In this document: positions 10,001 through 20,099 of the stretch, piece by piece
Position numbering within the stretch: the first letter of the stretch is position 1
Layout of the letters: each line of letters begins with the position of its first letter
Origin: Actinostola sp. cb2023
Lineage: Eukaryota; Cnidaria; Anthozoa; Actiniaria; Actinostolidae
Assembly (NCBI GenBank): GCA_033675265.1
Contig: JAUJYZ010000752.1
Coordinates: 151,848-215,847, forward strand
Direction of reading: 5' to 3'
DNA length: 64,000 bases
Position numbers and translations under genes: made by a program
Notes under the pieces: generated by a model
The model's input: the letters and a program-made list of their open reading frames with translations, nothing else
Told to the model about the DNA's origin: nothing
The model's database searches: none

Positions 10001-12347
10001 TGGATTTTGACATACACACACAAGGATACAATAACTATTATGTAATAGTTACGCTATGTTTACATGTACTTTATAATGTTTGCAGTGATAAGCAGCTTAG
10101 AGTATTCTTCTTTGGAGACTATGCCTTTCTCTGTACATTCCTTGGTGTAAGTGGAGCAAGTGGTATGTACATCAATACTGGATAAGCCTCTTTAGCATGT
10201 TGCCAGGAGGACACTAAACTAATACAGATGTTTGTCATAATGCCATGCCCTATACCAGCATATATCATTTCCAAATAAAGTATTCTGATACAGCACAAAA
10301 TGTATACATGTACCACAATATCTATCACATGTAAAAAAAACATACTATATTTTTCTTCTAACAGGACGTCACTGTTGTATTTGGTGTAAAATTGAAAAGG
10401 CACAAATGAAAATTCCACTTTCAGATAGAGGAAAACAATGTCAACGGTCACTACAGGTATTGATATAGTTTAAATATCACAATGGTTACAGACAGATATA
10501 GTGTTTATGATTATGTGATTGTTAATTTATGTCTAGAATTTAGCACAAGACCACCAGGAATTTGTTGCAGCTGGGGCTCACCTGAAGGATGCAAAGAAAT
10601 ACAATAATGTGATCCACAACTCTCTGTTCAATGTACCTCTTGACCAGGTAATCTTTCTAGAATGCAAACATAAATACAATTAAATTTTTACAATTAGTTT
10701 TTGTTTGTATTATTTAAATAAGTAGTAAATTAATTTACTTTTTACAATTTGCTTTATCTTTGAAAATATCATAAAGGTGTGTCTCCCGGGACTCCATATC
10801 AGTCTTGGAGTATTCAAGAGACTCTACAGTTTGCTTGTAGAAGACCTGGACCAACTGGATTTGCAAATATCAATGAGGCTAGATGAACAGATACAGAAGG
10901 TATCACTCATGTGAATTAATGTCATTTTCTGTTTTGATGCTTTTGCTGCCTTCCCCTCAACATTTGTGCAAACTAGTAATACAGTGTCTATGATTAAATT
11001 TCAGGCTGGTGATTCAAATTTTGAGGCCTATGTGAAAGCCCTGGAAAGAATTCACAACACAAAAATGTCAATCAGTGACCTAAAAGAAGATCTAAATGAA
11101 ACCAATAGCATGGCTTATCTACTCACCCTACAGGGCAAGGAGAATGATCAGCAAGCACAATTTTTAAATACGAGAAAAGTGTCCATACAAAGAGAAATAG
11201 ACATTAAGGTTCAAGATATATATATAACACTATCAAATTACTTTTTGTTATGATTGATTGTCAATCAAATGACAACTGATTATATCATTTACAGGAAAAA
11301 CTCCTCTCAACGCTTCATGACAAGATGCCAAACTTCACTAGCAGCTCAGGACCTTGTAATGTGGCATTGGAGAAAGCATTACATCGCATGCAAGTGCATC
11401 GACAGGCATATCATAGTGGTGAATTTGTGGGCAACCATGTGAACACCTGCTTAAAGGTTCTACATTTAAATATAAAATTGTGATAATGAAATCAGATTCA
11501 GAATTCCCCTTTTGTATTGATAAAACATTGTTAATGATAAAAATGTATGATTTAATATAATAACAATAAATTATTGCTATTATCATTACAGCCAGATAAC
11601 ATCAAATCCTTAGTCGAGTCTTGGGGGAGAACTGTTCAAAATCTGAGTCCAGAAATTGTGCCTAAATCAAATAATGTGAAGATCCGCCATCAACAGCTAC
11701 TTATGGCATTTTCTAAATGCCATAACACATACAACTGCGCAGGAAAACTAGAGGAAAATGAGATCACGAAACTAGGTATCATAAGAGCCGTATCATAACA
11801 CAACATGAAATGTTTATCCATACTGTATAAAAGATAAAACAGGTCAAAAATATATAAAATAGTAAAAGAAAGCCATTTTAATTACTTTGGGATTCAAGAG
11901 TTAAAAATCAAAACAAGGTTACCTTATATATCAAACATGAATTTTAAAATATGAACTGGACACCACCATCTAATACTGATGGATAAACCCCACTAAGGTA
12001 AATAACTGTTGCATATAATTTACTCTCATACAGAAAAAGACATAGAAGACTTCTTAGCCTTGTACAGGTCAACCACAGATGCCTCGGTGACAGTGAAACT
12101 GCACATGATGGAAGACCACCTCATTCCTTTTGTAAGACAACATAAAGTTGGTCTGGGTTTCCTAGGAGAGCAGGGAGGCGAGTGCATACACAGTCGATTC
12201 AACACTTTAGAAACCCAGTTTGGGGGTATTCCCAACAGACTTGAGAAGTATAGATACATGTTGAATTTCCATCACAGGCAAACACACCCTCAGAATCTTA
12301 GTAAAGTTCCGACTGTCAAAAGCAGAAAGAGAATGGCTGAGGAGTAA
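7089..12347 (+). CDS. RAG1-like DDE transposase/recombinase, 13 exons, intact
   Basis: Predicted exons are 7089-7753, 7970-8228, 8636-8910, 9335-9544, 9682-9927, 10086-10162, 10365-10456, 10537-10647, 10777-10899, 11005-11208, 11295-11456, 11592-11775 and 12034-12347. All have GT/AG borders and consistent phases, giving 973 residues without a stop. N-terminal zinc region: CCRIC (17-21), CKKC (59-62), WLPH then CTIC (85-96), similar to RAG1. A RING-type finger spans about 165-208, followed by a CRRC...H...C module in exon 2. Core: D493 (VGGDKGGG) and D563 (FFFGDYAFL), then CIWC (582-585), HMMEDH (893-898), and E915/E919 (GEQGGE). Vertebrate RAG1 has D600, D708, C727/C730, H937/H942 and E962; the D-C (19) and H-H (5) spacings are identical here. 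Predicted role: cutting and joining DNA at the flanking repeats. No RAG2-like Kelch or PHD gene is present. Confidence 0.85.
8369..8531. mobile_element. MITE in intron 2 of the RAG1-like gene
   Basis: Terminal repeats of about 32 bases face each other: TATACACCTAATTTCAAAAA at the left and its complement at the right (TTTTTGAAATTAGGTGTATA), joined by AACGTTGTCCAA and its complement inside. The element starts and ends with TA, suggesting Tc1/mariner-type TA insertion. It carries no coding capacity and lies wholly in the intron. Confidence 0.8.
8987..9121. mobile_element. MITE in intron 3 (GTGAAA/AGTACTA family)
   Basis: A foldback of about 135 bases has arms of about 34 bases, starting TAGAGTGCAAACCATATGTC and continuing GTGAAA then AGTACTA. 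The right arm is its near-perfect complement. Related arms recur near 13183-13428 and in pieces near 29000 and 29300. Confidence 0.8.
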
Positions 12348-12903
12348 TGAGAACTGTATACAATAGATATCATATTCATTTATAATTCATGAGGAAAACA
12401 CAACAGAAATCACAACTGTGGCAGAGCTTGTATATCTGATACAAAATCGTCCTCATTTACATCAACTTTAAGTTGGATTTTCTCGGTCAAACTTACTGGT
12501 ATCTTGAAAATTATAGTAGAACATGATTTTATACATCTATGTATATGATAAGTCAGATACTTCGGCTCGTGATTGTAGGTCTCATACAACACGGATGCGA
12601 ATATTGTATCTATAATCTGACACAATTACAATATTATTGTTTATTACAACATTTACAAATACAGTGTAAATAATATAATACAATAGATAGTCTGTAAAAT
12701 ATTAGATTCTTAGCCTGTGAAATAGAATTATGTACATGATAAAACACTCAAGATAATTAGATAACAAGATAAATACTAAAGAATGAGTGAGTAATAAAAA
12801 TAGTCTGCACTTAGCTACATGTACAATTTACAGTATTTCACTGGTCAGTTAAATCACTCTAATATAAGGCTGTAAAAAATCAAAATTAATGGAAAAAATA
12901 TAT

Positions 12904-13833
12904 TTAAAATTTGAATTTTTTTTTCTTAGATTTCTTTCTCTCTTCCTCCTTCTCCAATCTCTCCTGCAACTCTCTCCTCCTCTTCATCTCATTCAGCTTT
13001 TCCTTTTCCTGGTCTTCCTCGCTCCTTATTTAAAAAGAGTAGCAATTATGGTATTAGATTACACAAGAAAATGCATATTTATGTCTGAGTGTATATAATC
13101 ACAGTAATACACATCCCCTCTGGGGTAAGTTACAGATGACAAATCAATATGTCTACTGGCTTAGTAGCATCCTACCCGCTTGTAGAGTGCATGCCATATA
13201 TCTGTGAAACAATTACTAACTAGTTAGTGCGTAATAGTTTTTAGTTATCAACTATTTATTTATCGGCATGAACCACACAACATATTACAAGGAATGTTGG
13301 TTTTATTGTTATCATTAAACAATTGATATACGCTGTTCTGCTCCAGTGATACCACTAGTTTGTACAAAATAGGGAATTAGACAATACATATGTAAGTTAG
13401 TTATGTTTCACGGATATATGGTATGCACACAGATTCATATCACAAGCGACACAAGCAATATGGCTAAACGCAAAATATCTACCATATATTGCATGTATAC
13501 GTACATCTGACTGGTTCAGAATAAGTTTCATTGTTTTCACATTGAAATAAAAACAAACAAATAACTTAAGGCTTACTTACATACTTAAATGTATACATTT
13601 TGTAAGATCGGGAACACTGTTTTTTACTTACGCCTCTTCATTGAATTGGACACCTTTTGGTATTCGGGGCCCAAATGTTTTGTAAACAGACACAAAGCTA
13701 AATTATAGAAGAAAAACAGATGAAATCTCTCAAAGCATACAAAGTTTAAAGTTAGAAAACTCAGGACAAATTTCTATATCAGCACTTACCGTGTACTGCT
13801 TCTGCCTGCCAGAGCAGTCTTCAGCTCCGGCAT
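12904..13833 (-). CDS. Small Lys/Glu-rich protein, three exons, convergent to the RAG1-like gene
   Basis: Proposed exons on the minus strand are 13833-13790, 13697-13632 and 13024-12904, all with GT/AG borders and matching phases. They give 76 residues beginning MPELKTALAGRSS and ending with a charged, lysine-rich tail (KKSKKKKFKF) that is probably helical or coiled and could bind nucleic acid. It lies inside the same inverted repeats as the RAG1-like gene and converges on it, the same layout as RAG1L and RAG2L in ProtoRAG transposons, but it has no Kelch or PHD sequence. A separate short upstream exon (14161-14118, starting MADSRRSGNVYDYSG, with a good donor) could be a 5' exon. Joining it to this frame creates a stop with the obvious acceptor, while an alternative acceptor opens another frame. 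The product is not recognised. Confidence 0.5.
13183..13428. mobile_element. MITE, second full copy of the GTGAAA/AGTACTA family
   Basis: The left arm TAGAGTGCATGCCATATATC then TGTGAAACAATTACTAAC is answered at the right by TTATGTTTCACGGATATATG then GTATGCAC. The arms resemble those at 8987-9121, but the centre differs and is longer. It lies in intron 2 of the small minus-strand gene. Confidence 0.65.
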
Positions 13834-15280
13834 CTTTGATATTGAAATACGTACCGGTAAGCAACGTAACAGCAAAAAAAAAAAACAGGGATTGTTTTCC
13901 TGTACTGTCAAAAGGCGGGAAAACTGCAAGCGCGCGAGCGAAGACTCGAGAAAAGAGCGGGAAATTCGCAAGGTTAAGTTAAAAGGATAAAAATGTTAGT
14001 ACCCAGCAAACGTAAAAGAAGATCATACAGTGTACCTGTATCTAGATAATTTAGATTGTGTATTATATTCATACAGCTGGCTGTATTGACGAAAAAGTAC
14101 ATCTATTATTTGCTCACCCAGAATAATCGTAGACGTTGCCTGATCTTCGACTGTCTGCCATTTTCATTTCACTTTCAGACTCATCTTTGATTATTTCGGT
14201 AGAAGTCAAGACAATAACTCATTTTAAATCGGAACCAGCTGAATTGAAGTATCAAAGGCCTGTGAAATAGACAACAAACATAAAAGCTGAATAAAATAAG
14301 GCTTACATATAGCGCTCGCTGATCATGAATTCGATGGTCTAGTTGCGCATCAAAAAAAAAATAGTGCCACAAAAAGGGAAAAGTATACTCAAGGTAATTG
14401 ATTGAGCAACATACCTATCATGTCAATAAGCAGAGAAAACTTTCCTTTGATGCAAAGTGGTCCAAACTGAAGCACATGTCTTCGTGTGGTATCGTTGCTC
14501 CACGGTAAATCACATTCATGAAGAAAATTGTCTCAAATTTCCAACTAGGATCCACGATTAAATCCAAAACCCACTAAGAACCTTCCTACAGTCACTGGTA
14601 CAATGCCGAATCGCTAAAACAATGGAATCTTAAAACGATAACCGAGAAAATGCCATTCGCTCTTACTCAATAACACATGGTGCGTTGTAGTGTTGAGGTC
14701 ACACTCGAATGATCGGGTCCTGGATCGAACGCGCGTCCAATGACTGGCCGAGAGGAAGTCTGGAACCTAATGTCGCGATTTTGGCCTTTTGAAACAGCCG
14801 TGACTTGACTTCAGATATCATATCCGAGTTCAAGATATTATATCTGGGATCAGCCAATCACATACTGTTTCCTTTACACACTCTCAGGCTGAGATATTAT
14901 GTCCAATGTTGTCCAATCACCTACCTGCCTGCTATTTTAGAAGCAGATGTAATCTCCTCTCTCGACCAATACCTAATCATTATAAGATTGTTGAGAATTG
15001 TTTGCTAGAACACAGAACATATTTAATTTATATCAAGAATTGAAGTACATACAGCTTAAAATGGTTAACTAGAGTGAAGTCAGCTCAAATTGAAACATCT
15101 TGTTGGTTTTGAATGCAAAGAAACGTTTTCGGCTGCAATTTTGTTATTGCTGTAGACAGTAACAAACTAGAACTACAAATGTATTCCGGGCTTCACAAAA
15201 CAACATACAACATACCAGCCAATCATAATTGTACTTACAATGAAATGGAAATTAAATTTTCCAGATGTAACTAACTTTAC

Positions 15281-17560
15281 CTTTAGAACATACACACCGC
15301 AGCTCACAGCATCACGTTGCAGCGGGTGATGTATTTCCCTTATTTCCCATTCATTCTTAAACCCCTTTTGGTATAGAAACTCTCTGTTAAAGATTAGACC
15401 AAAAAAAAAAGTCATCAATATCTACACGCGTTTCACGTTCATAAAATAATTGACATTTCAATTGCACTCTACTGTGTTAAAAGTCAAAATCTCTGACGAC
15501 GGCAACGTCAACTGGAAGTGTAATTAATTTGTGTTTGGGGTTTTGTACATCTAGTTAAAGATTCCATTCAAACATTTGTCAGTGTTCGCATTTCTTCCCA
15601 GCGTTGGGAAGAAATGAGGGCTGATGCAAATTTTTAATACATCCCGGCACACATCTTACCATTTTGCTTGCCCACTTCTCTAGCATCTTTATATATTCAT
15701 CAATTACCTACAGAGAATGGAAAAAGTTGGACTCCTTGTAAATTGTCACTTGAGTTGCAACTCAATTACTTAAAGTGCTAACTCTACCTACCTCATCATT
15801 GAGGTATACTAGTTGCCACCCAGTGTTTGGCACCAGCTGAGTTTCCATTAGGGACTGGTGTACTGGAGGCATGTCGAGTTGAAGTGTTTTAAAATCCTGC
15901 CAGCACACTCTGCCCACTTTTTGATAGGGTGTCTCGGTATCTTGCCATATTGCCTCGATCTTCAGGATAATAAAAATAAAATATAAATTAGATTGACGGA
16001 AACTGTCTAACTGACAACTACAAAAAAATGTTGTAAAAAACAACGGACATTTGAATTTCGTTCCAGAATGGCAAGTTTCTCAGACATTTTCCGAATTCTG
16101 TTTCAATGATTTTTTTTCGTTGAACTTGAAGTATGCTCCCTCAACGATTGCTTTGAGATCTACGACAAAGATCTGGTGGGAATATACGTCTTCAACAAGA
16201 GCTTTCTTAGGCCATACGTAGCTTCCCTCCCCACCTTTTACCTTTTGGAGAAAGGTAACAGAGAGGGTTCCGTCCTCTCTCTCTGTTACAATTCGCCCTA
16301 GGTAAAAAGAGGGAGTTTTGGGTTTCGTTGCTGTGTAGCCTACTGCTACAAATCCATTCTGTATTGAAAAAAACCCGAGAAACTTCAGTCACGTTCGTTC
16401 ACTTTACGAAGATTGATGATTGATTATCAAGTTTATCATCAGTTTGATGTGATACCTCTACAATTGGAGTCATTCTTTTAGCTGGTATTGCGAGCTGTTC
16501 CTTAGAAGAAAAAAAGCACATCATAAATGAAGACATTTTCTTAGTGGATGTAAAATGTATGCATGCGTTTTAGTATATTATTTACATTATCATTGCTATC
16601 ATTGCTTGGTTGGCAGGCATGTTTATCCTTTTTCTTTCTTTCTTGATCATTTGACTTCAACGGAAAATTAAGAAAACCGAATAAAAAAAATACTGTATCA
16701 TACTAATTTTTATGGATATGATTCCGTTGATTTCTGGACCTTTACACGCCAAGTCATCCATAGTGACAAACTGTGAAATTCAACTTTCTTACCTCTTCGT
16801 TACTTACTGGAAAAAACGACTTTTGTGTTTTTGCCTTGATCGGAATCGGAGTAGATTCATGCTAAACACAGTAAGATATCAAGTCTAAGCGTTTTGATTG
16901 AATAAGACAAACATTTTGGGCACGGCGCAGCACGGACCTTTTCACACTCATACGAAATCTGCTCTAAACCACAACTTATTAGTTTCCAAGCTAATACTTA
17001 CAATGAAGGTCATTGGTATGCTATTTTGGCTCAGGTCATGACTCAGATCCAATGCCATATCCGACATATTACTGTCATTCTACAAAACGAAATAGTATAT
17101 TCATAAAACTTTAAAGCCTGTGAGTTTTAAAAGAATACACACACGTTTTTCGGCCAAGCGAGTCCATATACAATACCTGTTCTTCAGAGTTGTTCAGCGT
17201 TGCAAAAGAATCAAAATCGTCACTGTCACAAAATGGTAGAGTGCCAGCTGATATCGTGACCTAAGAAGATCAGAGGTTCCTGCTAATTTCAAAGTTCTTA
17301 ATTACGAAGGTTATATAAACTTTGTAGTACGACCAACAGTAAGGTAGATAAGTAGAAGTGTCAGAGAAGACAAATAAAAGGCACTAGTCACCTCAATCTT
17401 TTCCTTTTCTTGTGCCACCTCTCGTTGCTAGATGAATGAGCAAAGTAGATACCTTAAATTTTTGATTCGAAACATTTTTCCGAGATAGTTTGTAGCAATG
17501 TACCAACCTTGGAATTGATAAGCAAAACGCTTTCCATGCTAGTAGATGCACGGGGTGGCT
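15281..17560 (-). CDS. Candidate multi-exon gene ending in a C48 (Ulp1/SENP-like) protease motif
   Basis: A chain of small minus-strand exons can be drawn, each with GT/AG borders. The clearest are 15281-15383 (ends QRDAVSCGVYVLK), 15792-15959 (ends GWQLVYLNDE), about 16454-16501, 16792-16861, 17001-17091 and 17177-17262, with weaker ones at 17393-17427 and near 17510-17550. The QxDxxSCGVxVLK motif contains the conserved Gln and catalytic Cys of C48 cysteine peptidases, which cleave ubiquitin-like modifiers. The preceding LNDE resembles the WLNDE start of that domain. The catalytic His/Asp part between these two exons was not located. The upstream exons are Ser/Asp-rich and not recognisable. 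C48 domains are common in transposon genes, so a mobile origin is likely. Exon joins beyond the last two are tentative. Confidence 0.4.
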
Positions 17561-17606
17561 CTTCTACCATAGCAGTTATTGGGTCATTTTGTGTTTCCTT
17601 CAATGT

Positions 17607-17901
17607 TTACAAACAAACATTGACGGTGAATGCGATTGTTAAAAATGAACCAAAGAGCATTACATGGCCATTACACAGGAATTTGCCCTGTGCCAAGGTA
17701 GGTGTAGTGCTTTCAGGTGATTTTCTCATCTGCCAAGTCGCTGACTTCTTCTGGAGGCAGTTGAACCTTATCCACACCACACTGGTCACAGGCTCTAGTC
17801 AGGCATTTGAGATGGTAGTGCTCAGCTGTATTGTCCTTAGGGCACAGGGTAATGTTTGGTGCATCAGTAAGAGTTGGCGGAATTAATAATAATAGCGTCA
17901 A
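17607..17901 (-). pseudogene. Fragment with CxxC motif of a transposon-like protein
   Basis: A minus-strand frame (17713-17901) encodes KCLTRACDQCGVDKVQLPPE, a CxxxxCxxC cluster followed by an acidic stretch. It continues in a shifted frame (17607-17789) after a stop. Proteins with this cluster before a conserved catalytic region are common in cnidarian repeats. Here only the cluster remains and the frame is broken. It could be an upstream exon of the C48-like gene. Confidence 0.3.
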
Positions 17902-19309
17902 TTCCTGAACTTCAACAATGCTTTACAAATTATAACTAACTAAATAAATTAAACTATTATTGAATTATTTGTTTGTGCTTTGCATGTTTGATGTATTGTT
18001 TCTTTCCCGTTTGTTTTTGGAGAATCTCTCTTCAGTAGTTAAAAATGAGCTGCTTATTCTCATTACTGATAGCTGATATGCACTCTACATAAAACCAACT
18101 CCTTCTCTCGTCTGACAATATTTTCCCTCACTTTCACTGCCTTACTTACACTACACGTTTACTATCTTTGAGAGAGATATCTTAGCTCGACATTTAGAGA
18201 CATTTTGCCCAAATGCAAGTTTTTTTAATGGCAGCGAGGCCAGCTCTGTTGTCCTTTGAGCCACTCTTTTTTACATGCCATATGCCTTCAGAAATGTCTC
18301 ATAGTCTCTTTTGCTTCTTTCGGTGTTTTAATCAACCCTTTCTTTGTTAAAATGTTCTTAGTGCATGGGCTTTAAGAAATAGTTCCGCTTTTTACTCTGG
18401 TGTTTTTCTCTGGGCTTTGGTGGTTTTCTTAAGTTCTTGGGCTTTTGCCATGTTTTTGAAGTCACAACTTGAAGGTGGGATTGAACACGTATTTTCTCTC
18501 AATTCAACTCTACATTTTTCTCGTAATCTTTATAACTCTTTCTTGGGTTTGTGCTCTGATTTTTTTTCTTCTTTCTTCTGCTGCTATGCCATTTTGTTCT
18601 TGTTTCTTAGTAATAGCTTTCAGATTTTTTTTCTGCTGAGATTTACGTTTCACGCATCAGCTTTCTTTGTGTTTGGCCGTTTCCTCTGATCTCGGCTATC
18701 CTGGGCTACTTTGTTCACAATTTCTCTCATAGTAATTTATGTCTGCAGCTTTCTTTTTCTTGTCCTTTTGTTCTTTCCACCTCTTCATCTTTTCAGCATT
18801 TGAAGAGGATTTCGTTTCCGTAATTTGTATTAAAAAATAATCGCTTGACCGCTTTTGAGAAGCACGTTGTTGTTGTGAAATTGAGACACTCCAGACTCCA
18901 CATGCTTTTGTTGTTTGAATGAATGAATAGACTTTACTTATCGAGGGTAGCACGTGACAGTTTGTATAAACTGATGACCCTGTGGCCCTCCACATGGTTT
19001 AAGCCCTGGATATTCAAAAGCCCCCCAAATACTAAGAGGAGGTTACACAGCATTCCTTCAATGTTTGATTGCTGAACGCAATCCAAATTAATCGAGACCC
19101 CTGTGGAATTACATGCTGGGAATGATATACCCCTGAATTTGTCTCAGTTGAAACAATAGTTTTTCAATTGTTTGCTTTATTTTTTTTGGTGCCTGAACAT
19201 ATGATATTAGTCCTTGCCTACCATGTCTCAACATGAGTCATCATTTTTGCCTGTCATTGTGTGATGTCAATATACATACTGAAGAGTTTGCAATAAGCCA
19301 AGTCAGAGT
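17902..19309. other. Gene-poor stretch, T-rich
   Basis: Pyrimidine-rich runs (for example 18540-18680) give hydrophobic open frames on the plus strand by composition alone. No domain, splice chain or repeat structure was found. Confidence 0.4.
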
Positions 19310-19313
19310 TTAA

Positions 19314-19774
19314 GGATGACCGTGATTCCTGGAACCGAATCGGGATAAAATCCAACCGGAAGTAGAATCTTAGTTAGACTCTAAGAAAGGTTTACTCGAC
19401 TAATGGTGAGTGTTTACGACATAATGCGCCTTTGTGAGCCAATATTTGAGTGTCAGGACAAAAAGAACACGATTATAGATGGTCTTGTTTTGACTGAGTA
19501 ATGACTGGAGATTCGCCCGCCATGACACACACCGGGACACCTCCGTTCGTCCTTTACCATCGATAGCAAATATTGAGACTAGAAGGGAGTGGATTAAACT
19601 GGTCTCAGAAAAGACCCAACAAACTGGGGAAAAATGTCTTAAACACTCATCATTAGTGGAGTAAATCTTTCTTAGAGTCTAACTAGATTCTAGCAGATTT
19701 ACAGTAAATGTATGGCGGAACTCAACTTCCGGTTGGATTTTATCCCGATTCGGTTCCAGGAATCACGGTCATTC
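19314..19774. mobile_element. piggyBac-like MITE with TTAA duplication
   Basis: TTAA flanks both ends (19310-19313 and 19775-19778). Terminal repeats of about 48 bases start GGATGACCGTGATTCCTGGA at the left, with its near-perfect complement at the right, and include ATTTTATCCCGATTCGG in the right-arm sense. A second inner pair (TTAGACTCTAAGAAAG and its complement) lies inside. No coding capacity is seen. Confidence 0.85.
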
Positions 19775-19954
19775 TTAAAGGGGGACTAGACGTAAATCGT
19801 TCAAAATTTGATTTAGCTGAAACTTCACTTCAATATTCTCAAAGACCCATACAATCACTGGTTAATTTTGTTCTCAAAAATTCCAATGGGAAGTAATACA
19901 TTTTTATGAATCTTTAGAGGTGCCAGTGACGTCACCAACTGTTTTGGTTGGGTA

Positions 19955-20095
19955 TGTAGGACCTAAGACCTATAAAACTAATACCTAAGACCTAAAAAAC
20001 TAAGACCTAAGACCTATAAAACTAATTAAGACCTAAGACCTATAAAACTAAGACCTAATACCTATAAAACTAAGACCTATAAAACTTCAAAAACG
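19955..20095. repeat. Short-period tandem repeat (AAGACCTATAAAACT-like)
   Basis: About nine imperfect copies of a unit close to AAGACCTATAAAACT, alternating with shortened AAGACCT copies, run head to tail. This is a minisatellite with no coding sense. Confidence 0.85.
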
Positions 20096-20099
20096 TACC

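Larger units (their letters stand above)
6574..14802. mobile_element. Candidate RAG1-like transposon with CAC-ended inverted repeats
   Basis: The segment is bounded by imperfect terminal inverted repeats. The left end starts CACGGCTGTTACGCGCGAG and goes on with ACATTAGGTTCTAGACT. The right end, read inward on the minus strand, starts CACGGCTGTT and, after an extra 15-odd bases, continues CGCGACATTAGGTTCCAGACT. Similarity continues patchily for about 80 bases. TTGACTTCA stands at both outer flanks (6567-6575 and 14805-14813), partly overlapping the left repeat, so the exact target duplication is unclear. Inside are an intact RAG1-like gene (plus) and a small convergent gene (minus). Transib and RAG elements also begin CAC and make 5-bp duplications, which fits loosely. 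At least three MITEs have inserted into it. Element identity is inference from repeats plus gene content. Confidence 0.7.

Noticed and set aside
18417..18689. Hydrophobic 90-codon frame resembling a membrane protein
   Set aside because: T-rich composition alone produces Phe/Leu/Ser runs; no start context or homologue pattern.
12348..19300. Search for a RAG2-like Kelch/PHD gene beside the RAG1-like gene
   Set aside because: No repeated GG..W Kelch pattern or PHD cysteine series was seen on either strand.
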